This document shows positions 1 through 8,339 of a stretch of DNA of 64,000 bases, one piece after another. Source of the stretch: Sphingosinicella ginsenosidimutans (GTDB lineage: Bacteria > Pseudomonadota > Alphaproteobacteria > Sphingomonadales > Sphingomonadaceae). The stretch's first letter is position 1; each line of letters starts with the position of its first letter. The stretch is from NCBI RefSeq assembly GCF_007995055.1, contig NZ_VOQQ01000001.1, positions 1,967,001-2,031,000 on the forward strand, in the 5' to 3' direction. The notes beneath the pieces were generated by a model. It saw only the letters and a program-made list of their open reading frames with translations, did no database searches and had not been told where the DNA came from. A program made the position numbers and the translations under genes.

Positions 1-1
1 G

Positions 2-94
2 GCCGGCGACGGCGCGGCCGGCCCGATCGTCTTCTCGGTCATCCAGATCGGCACCTATGCCGCCTCGCGCCCGGCCGAGATCATGGTCGATTGA
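2..94 (+). CDS. C-terminal end of a phage/GTA-like structural protein (partial)
   Basis: An open frame enters from the left edge and stops with TGA at 92-94. Only the last 30 residues are visible, ending in SRPAEIMVD. The length and hydrophobic pattern say little alone. The next gene encodes a DUF2793 protein, a family that in sphingomonads commonly lies after the large tail/host-specificity gene of a gene transfer agent cluster, so this may be the end of that tail gene. That assignment is inferred from the neighbour only. Confidence 0.45.
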   Translation, partial: AGDGAAGPIVFSVIQIGTYAASRPAEIMVD

Positions 95-114
95 TTGAAC
101 GGAGACACCCGGAA

Positions 115-612
115 ATGAGCGATGCCAGCCCACGTTTTTCGCTGCCCTTCCTGCTGCCCGGCCAGGCGCAGAAGGAGATGTTCCACAACGAGGCGCTGCT
201 TACCCTCGACAGCATCGTCCACCCTGTCGTCGAGGACGGACCGTCCGCAGCGCCGCCATCGGCGCCGGCCGAGGGCGAGACCTGGATCGTCGCCGGCGGG
301 GCGACCGGCGCCTGGGCAGGCCAGGAAGATGCGATCGCGACCTGGAGCGCGGGCGGGTGGCGGTTCACGGCGCCGCTGCCGGGCCTGCTTGCCTGGAACC
401 GGGCGGCGGGCCTGTGGCTCCACTGGGACGGCGCGAACTGGTCCGACGGGCGCCTGCCGGCGGCGGCGCTGGTCATCGACGGCGACCAGGTCGTCGGACC
501 GCGCCAGCCCGCCATCGCAAGTCCCTCAGGCGGAACGACAATCGACGCCGAGGCACGAAGCGCGATCGATGCCCTGATTGCGACATTAATGTCACACGGG
601 CTCATCGAATGA
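115..612 (+). CDS. DUF2793 domain-containing protein
   Basis: A protein of 165 residues whose N-terminal part (SPRFSLPFLLPGQAQKEM, then HNEALLTLD) is the hallmark of DUF2793, a domain found in phage-tail or gene-transfer-agent associated proteins of alphaproteobacteria. The start at ATG 115 is preferred over an upstream TTG at 91 because GGAGA lies at 101-105, nine bases upstream, and the TTG would overlap the previous stop. The middle is Trp- and Gly-rich (WRFTAPLPGLLAWNR), typical of these beta-rich small fibre-like proteins. There is no signal peptide. Its exact function is unknown; the linkage suggests the right-hand end of a GTA or degenerate prophage locus lying mostly outside the window. 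Confidence 0.8.
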   Translation: MSDASPRFSLPFLLPGQAQKEMFHNEALLTLDSIVHPVVEDGPSAAPPSAPAEGETWIVAGGATGAWAGQEDAIATWSAGGWRFTAPLPGLLAWNRAAGLWLHWDGANWSDGRLPAAALVIDGDQVVGPRQPAIASPSGGTTIDAEARSAIDALIATLMSHGLIE

Positions 613-809
613 GAAAATCGTCGTGGCGATGCAACCGGAACGCGGCTGTTTAGTTTCGCACCGGTGACGGTCATTCGCGGTTCGCCTTCGTGACGAACTG
701 CGGCATTTCCGCAACAGGTGAGGGGCGAAGCGCGCTTGCGTGCAATCTCCGCTTACCGTAAGGAGTTCATCGTCGTTCCCGTTTGGGACGCAGAAGAAAG
801 GGGAAGATT

Positions 810-1949
810 ATGCGGAAGCTCGCCATTGTTGTGGCGCTGTCGTCCACCATGCTCGCGACTCCGGCATTTGCGCGCAATGGCGCCTGGTATGTCGGTGGCG
901 ATTTCGGCGCGATGATCGTGGAGGATGTCCACTTCGATTTCGGTCTGACGCCGACGGTTCCGAGCGCTGCGGGCGCGCAGTACAACCTCAACCATGATTA
1001 CGGGATCGATGGCGCGCTTTATGCGGGCTACGATCTGGGTGCGTTCCGGCTCGAGGCCGAGGTCAGCTACAAGCGGGCCCGGCTTGACGACATCGAAACC
1101 TCGGTTCCGATCCCGGGCGATCCCACGGTCGGCGCCGGCGGCGACGTCCTTCCGGCTGGCGGCGGTCGCACGACCTCGCTGAGCTTCATGGTCAACGGCC
1201 TGCTCGACTTCGGCGACGAAGACGGCACCAGCGGGTTCGTCGGTGGCGGTGTCGGTATCGCCCGCATCGACTACAACAACCAGCGCGCGTTCTCGAACGT
1301 TTCGCCGTTCCTCGACGATTCGGACACGCGCTTCGCGTGGCAGGTCATCGCCGGCGTCCGCCAGGCGATCAGTTCGAACATCGATCTCACCCTGAAGTAT
1401 CGCTTCTTCAACGCGGACAACATCCGCACGGTTGATTATCGCGGGTTCGAATCCGAGTCGCGGTTCCGGTCGCACAGCCTGTTGGGTGGCATCACCTTCA
1501 ACTTCGGCGCTCCGCCGCCGCCCCCGCCGCCCCCGCCGCCGCCGCCTCCGCCGCCGCCGCCTCCCCCGCCGCCTCCTCCGCCTCCGCCGCCGCCTCCGCA
1601 GGCTGTGGGGCCGTTCATCGTGTTCTTCGACTGGGACAAGGCGGATATCACGCCGCAGGCGGCCCAGATCCTGGACAACGCGGCGGCTGCCTATCAGCAG
1701 ACCGGTCAGGCGAGCGTCGTTCTCGCCGGTCACGCGGACCGTTCGGGTTCCGACCAGTACAATGTCGGCCTGTCCCAGCGGCGCGCCGACTCGGTCAAGG
1801 CGTATCTCGCCGGCCGTGGCGTTCCGGACAGCGCGATGTCGACCGAGGCCTATGGCGAAAGCCGGCCGCTGGTCGAGACCGCCGATGGCGTCCGCGAGCC
1901 GCAGAACCGGCGCGTGGAGATCACCTTCGGCCCCGGCTCCGGCTGGTAA
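810..1949 (+). CDS. OmpA-family outer membrane protein with 29-residue polyproline hinge
   Basis: A protein of 379 residues that would tether the outer membrane to peptidoglycan. Residues 1-21 (MRKLAIVVALSSTMLATPAFA) are a clear signal peptide, which fixes the ATG start at 810 with AAAGGGG upstream; an in-frame TTG at 783 would bury the signal. Residues 22-234 form an OmpA/OmpW-like beta-barrel (YVGGDFGAMIVED, ending LLGGITFNFGA). Residues 235-263 are 29 uninterrupted prolines. The remainder is an OmpA C-terminal peptidoglycan-binding domain with FFDWDKADIT and the signature GHADRSGSDQYNVGLSQRRA. The proline run is longer than usual for OmpA linkers and is encoded by a slippage-prone CCN repeat. 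The gene is monocistronic with a strong terminator behind it. Confidence 0.93.
   Translation: MRKLAIVVALSSTMLATPAFARNGAWYVGGDFGAMIVEDVHFDFGLTPTVPSAAGAQYNLNHDYGIDGALYAGYDLGAFRLEAEVSYKRARLDDIETSVPIPGDPTVGAGGDVLPAGGGRTTSLSFMVNGLLDFGDEDGTSGFVGGGVGIARIDYNNQRAFSNVSPFLDDSDTRFAWQVIAGVRQAISSNIDLTLKYRFFNADNIRTVDYRGFESESRFRSHSLLGGITFNFGAPPPPPPPPPPPPPPPPPPPPPPPPPPPPPQAVGPFIVFFDWDKADITPQAAQILDNAAAAYQQTGQASVVLAGHADRSGSDQYNVGLSQRRADSVKAYLAGRGVPDSAMSTEAYGESRPLVETADGVREPQNRRVEITFGPGSGW
1512..1598 (+). repeat. 87-bp CCN proline-codon run
   Basis: Twenty-nine consecutive proline codons (CCG, CCC and CCT mixed, mostly CCG) encode the OmpA hinge. It is an imperfect trinucleotide repeat that could change length by replication slippage without breaking the frame. 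Confidence 0.95.
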
Positions 1950-1955
1950 GAAGGA

Positions 1956-2025
1956 CTTCGCCGCCACCCGCGGCGAAGGATCGACAAAAGATCGGAGCCG
2001 GCCTTCGGGTCGGCTCCTTTCTTTT
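1956..2025 (+). terminator. Hairpin plus intrinsic terminator after the ompA-like gene
   Basis: Two consecutive hairpins follow the stop codon. The first pairs CTTCGCCGC (1956-1964) with GCGGCGAAG (1970-1978). The second, at 1994-2017, has a ten-pair stem starting GGAGCCG, closed by a TTCG tetraloop (2004-2007), and runs straight into the T-rich tract TTTCTTTT at 2018-2025, a textbook Rho-independent terminator. Confidence 0.85.
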
Positions 2026-2152
2026 GGGCGATGATATTATCGCGAGCCCGCGCCTCCGGGATGGCGGTTGCGGAAAGGTGCCGGGCACGAGCCCGCGCCG
2101 GAGAATCCGAAAAAACCCGAGCGGAACGCCTGCAAGCGACCCATTGCGGACG

Positions 2153-2404
2153 CTACGGCTGCCCGTCGCTCCTACGAAATCGGATGCTTTCGCCGTCACG
2201 GATGAAGCGGGAGCGGTCGCCCTTGTGGCGCATGTCCCACAGCGCCTGCTTCCGGCACGCCCCATCATGGTTCACGCGCCAAGCAACAAGGCGGCGCATC
2301 TCCTCGTCAGCGAAAATGAGGTTGTGAGCCTCCTCGACGGAGACGTTGAACTTTTCCCGTGTCCGCTTCACCAACTCGATGAAATCGCGGTTCTCATCGT
2401 CCAC
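2153..2404 (-). CDS. Small hypothetical protein
   Basis: I do not recognise the family. The protein is about 83 residues, charged and soluble, with no signal or membrane segment. It contains an EEAHNLIFADEEMRRLVAW helix-rich segment and a basic C-terminal half (CRKQALWDMRHKGDRSRFIR) that could bind nucleic acid. I chose GTG at 2404 because GAGAGG lies about eight bases upstream; an in-frame ATG at 2461 would add 19 residues but has no visible ribosome site. Residue usage looks like real protein rather than antisense noise. It stands alone between two plus-strand genes. Confidence 0.6.
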   Translation of the reverse strand: MDDENRDFIELVKRTREKFNVSVEEAHNLIFADEEMRRLVAWRVNHDGACRKQALWDMRHKGDRSRFIRDGESIRFRRSDGQP

Positions 2405-2700
2405 TGCCGCATCCTCTCTGGCGCAGAACGATAGATGGGCGAGGGTCCGCTTTCCACCCATAGCGGGGGTTCCGACCGGCGGCGGTCGGCGTGAGCGCGG
2501 TTCGCCGGCACGTTGACTGGCTGATGGGAGGGCGATCGCGCGGCGCGGCGGTCGCTGGGCGGGCCCGGGGCGCGCCTCGTCCCGGCGAGAAGCCGTGGCG
2601 GCTTTGCGTCGGCTGGGCCCTTGCGGGGATGCGAGGTCCTTCCACCCGCGTCGAAATCGCTCTAAGCGGGCGGCGACTATCGCTGTTCAGAGGCTCCCCG

Positions 2701-4023
2701 ATGCGTATCGCGATGATCGGAACCGGCTATGTCGGCCTGGTATCCGGCGCCTGCTTTTCCGATTTCGGCCATGACGTCGTGTGCGTCGACAAGGACGCGA
2801 GCAAGATCGACGCGCTCCATCGCGGCATCATGCCGATCTTCGAGCCGGGGCTCGACGAGCTCGTCGCGCGCAACGTCCGCGCCGGCCGGCTCGCCTTCAC
2901 CACCGACCTTGCCGAAGGGGTGAAGGGCGCCGATGCGGTCTTCATCGCGGTCGGCACGCCGTCGCGTCGCGGCGACGGCCATGCGGACCTGAGCTATGTC
3001 TTCGCCGCCGCCGCCGAGATTGCCGGCGCGATCGACCGGGCCACTGTGGTCGTCACCAAATCCACCGTCCCGGTCGGCACCGGCGACGAGGTCGAGCGGA
3101 TCATCCGCGAGACCGCGCCGGAAGCGGAGGCCTGGGTCGTCTCCAATCCCGAATTCCTTCGCGAGGGCGCGGCGATCGAGGATTTCAAGCGCCCGGACCG
3201 CATCGTCGTCGGCGCCGAGGATCCCCGCGCGGCGGAGATGATGCGCGAAATCTACCGCCCGCTCTATCTCAACAAGGCGCCGCTGCTGGTGACCTCGCGG
3301 CGGACGGCCGAGCTCATCAAATATGCCGCCAACGCCTTCCTCGCGACCAAGATCACCTTCATCAACGAGATTGCGGACCTGTGCGAAGAAGTCGGCGCCG
3401 ACGTGCAGGACGTGTCGCGCGGGATCGGGCTCGACGGCCGGATCGGGGCGAAATTCCTCCATGCCGGCCCCGGCTATGGCGGATCGTGCTTCCCCAAGGA
3501 CACGCTCGCCTTGCTCAAGACCGCCGAGGACGCCGCCGCGCCGCTTCGGATCGTCGAGGCCGTTGTCAAGGTGAACGATGCCCGCAAGCGCGCGATGGGC
3601 CGCAAGATCATCAAGGCGCTCGGCGACGACGCGCGCGGCAAGACGGTCGCGTTGCTTGGCCTCACGTTCAAGCCGAACACCGACGACATGCGCGACGCGC
3701 CGTCGATCAGCATCGTCCAGTCGCTCGAGGATGCCGGCATCAAGGTGCGCGGCTATGATCCGGAAGGGATGGAACAGGCGCGCGGCCTGATGCCCAATGT
3801 CGAATTGTGCGCCAGCCCCTATGAAGCCGCCGCCGGCGCCGACGCGGTGGCGCTGGTGACCGAATGGGATGCGCTGCGCGCGCTCGATCTGCGACGGCTG
3901 GCCGCGACGATGGCGGGCGACGTGCTCGTTGACCTCAGGAACGTCTACCCGCCCGAGGAAGTCGCGGCGGCGGGCCTCAAATGGTCCGGCGTCGGCCGCG
4001 GCGGACGGTTGAGGACCGCCTGA
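2701..4023 (+). CDS. UDP-glucose 6-dehydrogenase
   Basis: Oxidises UDP-glucose twice with NAD to UDP-glucuronate, the precursor for acidic exopolysaccharide or glycolipid. The 440-residue length is normal for the bacterial Ugd/TuaD type. Residues 7-12 (GTGYVG) are the NAD-binding loop. VVVTKSTVPVGTG and the SNPEFLREG segment are family signatures. K207 in AELIKYAANAF and C263 in PGYGGSCFPKDT are the catalytic residues. The C-terminal UDP-binding domain has GLTFKPNTDDMRDAPS. The start is ATG 2701, which begins exactly at the Rossmann fold, with AGAGG just upstream; a longer frame back to 2491 has no such support. No polysaccharide glycosyltransferases are nearby, so its product pathway is not set by context. 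Confidence 0.95.
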   Translation: MRIAMIGTGYVGLVSGACFSDFGHDVVCVDKDASKIDALHRGIMPIFEPGLDELVARNVRAGRLAFTTDLAEGVKGADAVFIAVGTPSRRGDGHADLSYVFAAAAEIAGAIDRATVVVTKSTVPVGTGDEVERIIRETAPEAEAWVVSNPEFLREGAAIEDFKRPDRIVVGAEDPRAAEMMREIYRPLYLNKAPLLVTSRRTAELIKYAANAFLATKITFINEIADLCEEVGADVQDVSRGIGLDGRIGAKFLHAGPGYGGSCFPKDTLALLKTAEDAAAPLRIVEAVVKVNDARKRAMGRKIIKALGDDARGKTVALLGLTFKPNTDDMRDAPSISIVQSLEDAGIKVRGYDPEGMEQARGLMPNVELCASPYEAAAGADAVALVTEWDALRALDLRRLAATMAGDVLVDLRNVYPPEEVAAAGLKWSGVGRGGRLRTA

Positions 4024-4076
4024 GCGCAACCGAAAGCGGCGCTTTTCGTTCGGTGGGCAAGCAAGGGAGACAGGCA

Positions 4077-4616
4077 ATGAAGGCAAGGACGATCCGACTT
4101 GGTCTGGCGGCGGCAATGCTCGGCGCCGGCGCGACGCTCGCCGCCGCGATGCAGCCCGCGCACGAGGCTCACGAGGCGCGCGCCGACATCAAGGACGCGG
4201 CCCGCCATGTGGTCGCCCATGCCCGGCTGACCCAGGAGACGGACGGGGTCCGCCTGCGCGTGACGGCGACGGGCGGGCTGCCCGAGGGCGTGCACGGCAT
4301 CCACATCCACATGACCGGACAATGCGAGGCGCCCGGCTTCACGAGCGCAGGCGGGCATTGGAACCCGACCGCGCACCAGCATGGCACGCTCAACCCGCAG
4401 GGGCCGCACATGGGCGACCTGCCGAACCTCACCATCGATCGGCACGGCCGCGGAACGCTCGACACGGTGATCGCCGGCGGAATGCTTCAGGGCGGCGCCA
4501 ACCCGCTGCTCGACGCCGACGGCGCGGCGGTGGTGATCCATGCCGGGCCGGACGATTATCGCAGCGATCCCGCCGGCAACAGCGGCGGACGCGTCGCCTG
4601 CGGGGTCATCGGCTGA
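4077..4616 (+). CDS. sodC: Periplasmic Cu/Zn superoxide dismutase
   Basis: Dismutates superoxide in the periplasm. The protein has 179 residues with an N-terminal signal (RTIRLGLAAAMLGAGATLAA). The copper-site pattern HIH (H76, H78) in GVHGIHIHMTGQCEAPGF, the GGHWNP and HQHGTLNPQGPH segments and the C-terminal HAGPDDY...GGRVACGVIG are all in place; C83 and the C-terminal Cys would form the conserved disulfide. The start is ATG 4077, with AAGGGAGA just upstream. Its last 11 bases overlap the end of the convergent gene thpR. Confidence 0.95.
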   Translation: MKARTIRLGLAAAMLGAGATLAAAMQPAHEAHEARADIKDAARHVVAHARLTQETDGVRLRVTATGGLPEGVHGIHIHMTGQCEAPGFTSAGGHWNPTAHQHGTLNPQGPHMGDLPNLTIDRHGRGTLDTVIAGGMLQGGANPLLDADGAAVVIHAGPDDYRSDPAGNSGGRVACGVIG

Positions 4617-5157
4617 GGGCAGGGCCGTCCAGCGCGTAGCGTGCGATCTCGGTATAGACGGCGCCATCGGGCGCGAGCGTGCTTTCGAACAGGCCGAAGC
4701 CGGCGGCTGGGAAAGGCTGGCTGGCGAGGCCGCCCTGGGCGGTGACGAAATCGCCAACCGGCCCGGACGACGCGCCGAGCCTGGCCAGCGTGATGTGCGG
4801 CAGATAGGCGCGCTTCTCCGGCGCGAGGCCGACGCGCAGCAGCGCCTGCTCCACCTTGTTGTTCAGCCGTTCGAGCGGCGCGCGCGGGCTGACCCCCGCC
4901 CAGAGCGCCTCGGGCCGGCCGCGCCGATCGAACAGGTCGACCCCGTCGAGCGCGATCTCGAACGCCGGGTGATGGACCGCGGCGAGCGCCGCATCGATGT
5001 CCTGCGCGGTATGGCGATCGACCTCGCCGATGAAGCGCACGGTGAGGTGGAGCTGATCGTCGCGCTGCCAGCGCGCGCCGGCGATCCCGCCCATCCGGCC
5101 GAGCAGGAGCGCGCGGATGTCCTCCGGCGGGCGGATCGCGACGAACAGGCGGCGCAT
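4606..5157 (-). CDS. thpR: RNA 2',3'-cyclic phosphodiesterase (2'-5' RNA ligase family)
   Basis: A 183-residue 2H phosphoesterase. Both HxTx motifs are present: HLTVRF and HITLAR, spaced as in ThpR. The N-terminus MRRLFVAIRPP is typical and sets the start at 5157. Upstream in-frame codons to 5313 would add about 52 atypical residues and run into the region before the divergent neighbour. A TATAAT hexamer on the minus strand (5164-5169) sits only six bases before the ATG, so transcription may give a leaderless or very short-leader message; this is a guess from one hexamer. The 3' end overlaps sodC by 11 bases in tail-to-tail orientation. Confidence 0.9.
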   Translation of the reverse strand: MRRLFVAIRPPEDIRALLLGRMGGIAGARWQRDDQLHLTVRFIGEVDRHTAQDIDAALAAVHHPAFEIALDGVDLFDRRGRPEALWAGVSPRAPLERLNNKVEQALLRVGLAPEKRAYLPHITLARLGASSGPVGDFVTAQGGLASQPFPAAGFGLFESTLAPDGAVYTEIARYALDGPALSR

Positions 5158-5305
5158 GCTCCGATTATAGGGCCTTTCCCAGCGGGGGAAACGGGCGGTG
5201 GGCTTCGCAGGGGCGGCGCTGTGCGCCAGTTTCGCTTGAAAGCAGGTCGTATTCCCACGATATTGCTCCTGTCCGGCGATGATCGCCGGGATAGGAGACT
5301 TTGAA

Positions 5306-6052
5306 ATGGCCAATTGGTCCGACCCGCAAATCGGCCCGGGCGCGCAGCCCGCGACGACGATCGGCCGCGACGTCGCGTTCGACGCGGGCCTGCGCGGCTA
5401 CATGCTGTCCGTGTACAATTACATGGCCTCGGCGGTGCTGCTGACCGGCATCGTCGCTTATGCGGTCGCCGCGTCCGGCTGGGCGCTGGCGCTGTTCAAC
5501 CCGCAGACCGGCGGCGCCTCGCTGCTCGGCTATGTCGCCATCTTCGCGCCGCTGGTGCTCGTCTTCGTGATGAGCTTCGGCATCAACCGGCTGTCGACCG
5601 GCGCGGCGCAGGCTCTTTACTGGGTCTATGCGGCGCTGCTCGGCGTGTCGCTGTCGACGATCTTCCTCGTCTATACCGAGGGCTCGATCGCGCTGACCTT
5701 CTTCGCGACCGCCGCCGCCTTCGCGAGCCTCAGCCTCTACGGCTATACGACGAAGCGCGACCTGTCCGGCATGGGCACCTTCCTGCTCATGGGCCTGGTC
5801 GGCCTCATCGTCGCGTCGATCATCAACCTGTTCTGGCTCAACGACACGTTCAGCCTGGTGATCGCGGCGCTCGGCGTGTTCATCTTCGCGGGCCTCACCG
5901 CCTATGACACGCAGAAGATCAAGAGCATCTACTTCCAGGTCGCCGGCACCGATTTCATCGGCAAGGCGGCGATCATGGGGGCGCTGAACCTCTATCTCGA
6001 CTTCATCAACATGTTCCTCTTCCTGCTGCGCTTCCTGGGCAACCGGAACTAA
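5306..6052 (+). CDS. Bax inhibitor-1/YccA family membrane protein
   Basis: A 248-residue integral membrane protein with about seven hydrophobic helices (for example LTGIVAYAVAASGWALALF and the segment ending NLYLDFINMFLFLLRFLG). The C-terminal pattern YDTQKIK followed by ALNLYLDFINMF is characteristic of the BI-1/YccA/YbhL family, proposed calcium-leak channels or modulators of membrane proteolysis. The start is ATG 5306 with AGGAGA at 5293-5298. The gene is followed immediately by an intrinsic terminator and so appears monocistronic. Confidence 0.93.
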   Translation: MANWSDPQIGPGAQPATTIGRDVAFDAGLRGYMLSVYNYMASAVLLTGIVAYAVAASGWALALFNPQTGGASLLGYVAIFAPLVLVFVMSFGINRLSTGAAQALYWVYAALLGVSLSTIFLVYTEGSIALTFFATAAAFASLSLYGYTTKRDLSGMGTFLLMGLVGLIVASIINLFWLNDTFSLVIAALGVFIFAGLTAYDTQKIKSIYFQVAGTDFIGKAAIMGALNLYLDFINMFLFLLRFLGNRN

Positions 6053-6076
6053 GGGCAGCGGCGAGAGCCGAAACCG

Positions 6077-6106
6077 AAAGGCCCGGCGGCGACGCCGGGC
6101 CTTTTT
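6077..6106 (+). terminator. Intrinsic terminator after the BI-1 gene
   Basis: AAAGGCCCGGC (6077-6087) pairs with GCCGGGCCTTT (6094-6104) around a six-base loop and continues into TT. It also has an A-tract on the left side, so it could end the convergent hydrolase transcript on the minus strand as well. Confidence 0.85.
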
Positions 6107-6121
6107 CGTTGGGGCCGAGGC

Positions 6122-7006
6122 TCAGCCGTGGCCGAGATGCCGGCGGAAGAAGGCGATGGTCGCCGTCCAGGCGCGCGTCGCGGCCTCGGCATTGTAGCGC
6201 GCTGCCGACGTGTCGTTGTGGAAGGCGTGATCGACGCCCGGATAGGTGATCTGCGTGACATCCTTGTGCGCGGCCCGCAGCGCCGCGACCCAGGCGGCGC
6301 CGCGCTCGTTCACGCGGCTGTCGAGGCCGGCGAAGTGGAGCAGCAGCGGCGCCTGCACCCGCCCCGCATCGGCCGGATCGGGCGCGGGCCCATAGAATGC
6401 GACGCCGGCGGCGAGATCCGACCCCGCCGCGACCGCGAGCCGATCCACCATGCCGCCGCCCCAGCAGAAGCCGAGGATGCCGACGCGGCGGCGGTGGCCG
6501 CCATTGGCGCCGAGCGCGCGGATCATCGCGGCGCCATCGGCGGTGACCGCGGCCATGTCGAGCGCGCCGATCATCTCGCGCGCGCGATCCTCGTCGGCGG
6601 GCGTGCCACCCGCGGGGCTGAGCAGGTCCGGCGCGATGGCGACGAACCCGGCGACCGCAACGCGCCGCGCGACATCGCGGATATAATCGTTGAGGCCGCG
6701 ATTTTCGTGGATGACGATGACGAGCGGGGTCGCCGGCGCGGCGTTCACGGGCGCAGCATCGTAGAGATCGTAGACGCGGCCTGGCGCGGCCTCCCACCGG
6801 CTCGTGCCGGTGCGGATACGGGGATCGTCCGGGGCGACCTCGGGCTCGGCCGCAGAGCAGGCGATGCTCGAGAGCAGCATCGCGCCGGCCGCGGCGCTGC
6901 CGGCGATTCGCGTCATGCCGGCGATCAATTCGCGCCGGTCCATCCCGCCTTCGTGGGTGAAGCGATCGTAAAGCGCGATGGCGGCGCGCTGGACGTTGTC
7001 GGTCAT
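6122..7006 (-). CDS. Exported dienelactone hydrolase family protein
   Basis: A 294-residue alpha/beta hydrolase. The nucleophile motif is GFCWGGG with C181, and E101 (IHENRGL), D229 (FAGLDS) and H260 (GVDHAFHND) complete the DLH-type Cys-His-Asp plus Glu arrangement. The N-terminal ~22 residues precede DRRELIAGMTRIAGSAAAGAM, a Tat-like or lipoprotein-like export segment ending SSIAC, so it probably acts outside the cytoplasm. The true substrate is unknown; DLH homologues cleave lactones or esters. It is divergent from the Gfo/Idh gene at 7125 with an AGCGCT palindrome between them, so sugar-lactone hydrolysis is possible but speculative. Confidence 0.88.
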   Translation of the reverse strand: MTDNVQRAAIALYDRFTHEGGMDRRELIAGMTRIAGSAAAGAMLLSSIACSAAEPEVAPDDPRIRTGTSRWEAAPGRVYDLYDAAPVNAAPATPLVIVIHENRGLNDYIRDVARRVAVAGFVAIAPDLLSPAGGTPADEDRAREMIGALDMAAVTADGAAMIRALGANGGHRRRVGILGFCWGGGMVDRLAVAAGSDLAAGVAFYGPAPDPADAGRVQAPLLLHFAGLDSRVNERGAAWVAALRAAHKDVTQITYPGVDHAFHNDTSAARYNAEAATRAWTATIAFFRRHLGHG

Positions 7007-7064
7007 CTCATCCTCCCTTGCCCTTCGACCCCGCGCGCGGCGGCCGCGCCGCCTGCATAACGCA

Positions 7065-7078
7065 TGTTAGCGCTACCG
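7065..7078. promoter_or_regulatory. LacI-type operator site 1 (TGTTAGCGCTACCG)
   Basis: A near-palindrome centred on AGCGCT, 47 bases before the ATG of the exported Gfo/Idh oxidoreductase and 59 bases before the divergent hydrolase. It matches the seven other sites found around the xylose and glycoside-hydrolase genes, which places this distant promoter in the same putative regulon. Confidence 0.7.
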
Positions 7079-7124
7079 GTCAGCGGTGAGCACGCTTATG
7101 GTGGCGAAAAAGGGGAGGATCGCC

Positions 7125-8336
7125 ATGACCTGGTCTTCGATCAGCCGACGCGCCTTCGTCGCCGGCGGTGCGTTGCTCGCGGCGGGCGCGGGGCAGGCCG
7201 AGCCGCCGCCTGACCGGCTCGTCGGACGCCCCGATCCGCAGCTCGACACGCCCGAGCCGCTGCCGGAGGATCGGCAGCTCGGCTTCGCGGTCGTCGGCCT
7301 CGGCAAGCTCGCGCTCGGCGAGATCATGGACGCCTTCGCGACCGCGCGGCGGGCGAAGGTGACGGCGCTGGTCAGCGGCAATCGCGACAAGGCGCTGCGC
7401 GTCGCGGCGCGCTACGGCGTGCCGGAGAGCGGCCTCTACAGTTACGACGATTTCGACCGGATCGCCGACAATCCGGCGGTCGATGTCGTCTATATCGTCC
7501 TTCCCAACGCCCTTCACCGCGCCTTTGCCGAGCGCGCCTTCCGGGCCGGCAAGCATGTGCTGTGCGAAAAGCCGATGGCGACCAATGTCGCCGATTGCGC
7601 GGCGATGATCGCGGCGAGCGAGGCGGCGGGGCGCAAGCTGATGATCGCCTATCGCTGCCAGTTCGAGCCGCACAACCTGATGGCCATGCGCGCGATCCGC
7701 GGCGGCGAGCTTGGCGCGGTGCGGGTCATCACCGCCGATGTCGGGCGGGGCACCGACCCGCGCGACCCGGCGGACCAGTGGCGGCTCAACCGCGCGCTCG
7801 CCGGCTCCGGATCACTCTTCGACATCGGCATATACGGCCTCAACGCGGCGCGATTCCTGGTCGGCGAGGAGCCGGTGGAGGTCCGCGCCCAGCTTTACGC
7901 ACGGCCGGACGACCCGCGATTCCGCGAGGTCGAGGACGTCGTCGTGTGGACGATGCGCTTTCCCGGCGGCGCGCAGTTCCACGGATCGACCAGCTATTCC
8001 TACAGCTTCACCAACCGGATCCAGGCGACCTGCGACAATGGCGTCCTCGTGCTCGATCCGAGCATGGAATATCACGCCCAGCGCCTCCAGATCCGCGACC
8101 GCACCATCCAGATGTCGCCGATCGACCAGTTCGCGCGCGAGATGGATCATTTCTGCATGGCGATCACCGACGGCGTGCCGATCGTCGCCGACGGCGCGGA
8201 AGGGATGCAGGACGTGCGGCTGATGCTGGCCATCCTCGAGGCCGGGCGGACCGGGCGGGCGGTTTCGACCGACTGGGGCTATCGCCGCGCCGCCGATCCG
8301 GCGACGAGCGTGCCAGACCGGCTGGGCGTCGCCTGA
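7125..8336 (+). CDS. Tat-exported Gfo/Idh/MocA oxidoreductase (aldose oxidoreductase-like)
   Basis: An NAD(P)-dependent sugar oxidoreductase of 403 residues. SISRRAFVAGGALLAAGAG (about residues 5-23) is a twin-arginine signal, so the cofactor-loaded enzyme would act in the periplasm like Zymomonas glucose-fructose oxidoreductase and the Caulobacter aldose-aldose oxidoreductase. The Rossmann fold follows (GFAVVGLGKLALGE). E148-K149-P150 in HVLCEKPMAT is the family motif. The C-terminal beta-sheet domain is complete (DQWRLNRALAGSGSLFDIG). The start is ATG 7125, six bases after AGGGGAGG; a GTG at 7086 is in frame but poorly placed. A LacI-type operator lies at 7065-7078. Oxidation of xylose or another aldose to its lactone is the likely role, inferred from homologues and the operator. 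Confidence 0.88.
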   Translation: MTWSSISRRAFVAGGALLAAGAGQAEPPPDRLVGRPDPQLDTPEPLPEDRQLGFAVVGLGKLALGEIMDAFATARRAKVTALVSGNRDKALRVAARYGVPESGLYSYDDFDRIADNPAVDVVYIVLPNALHRAFAERAFRAGKHVLCEKPMATNVADCAAMIAASEAAGRKLMIAYRCQFEPHNLMAMRAIRGGELGAVRVITADVGRGTDPRDPADQWRLNRALAGSGSLFDIGIYGLNAARFLVGEEPVEVRAQLYARPDDPRFREVEDVVVWTMRFPGGAQFHGSTSYSYSFTNRIQATCDNGVLVLDPSMEYHAQRLQIRDRTIQMSPIDQFAREMDHFCMAITDGVPIVADGAEGMQDVRLMLAILEAGRTGRAVSTDWGYRRAADPATSVPDRLGVA

Positions 8337-8339
8337 CGC

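Noticed and set aside
1..612. Active prophage at the left edge
   Set aside because: Only one DUF2793 gene and a gene end are visible; no integrase, att site or lysis gene, so at most the end of a GTA-like cluster.
753..1967. 404-codon minus-strand open frame with a poly-Arg run
   Set aside because: The Arg run is the reverse reading of the CCN proline repeat; the plus-strand OmpA protein has a signal peptide and domains.
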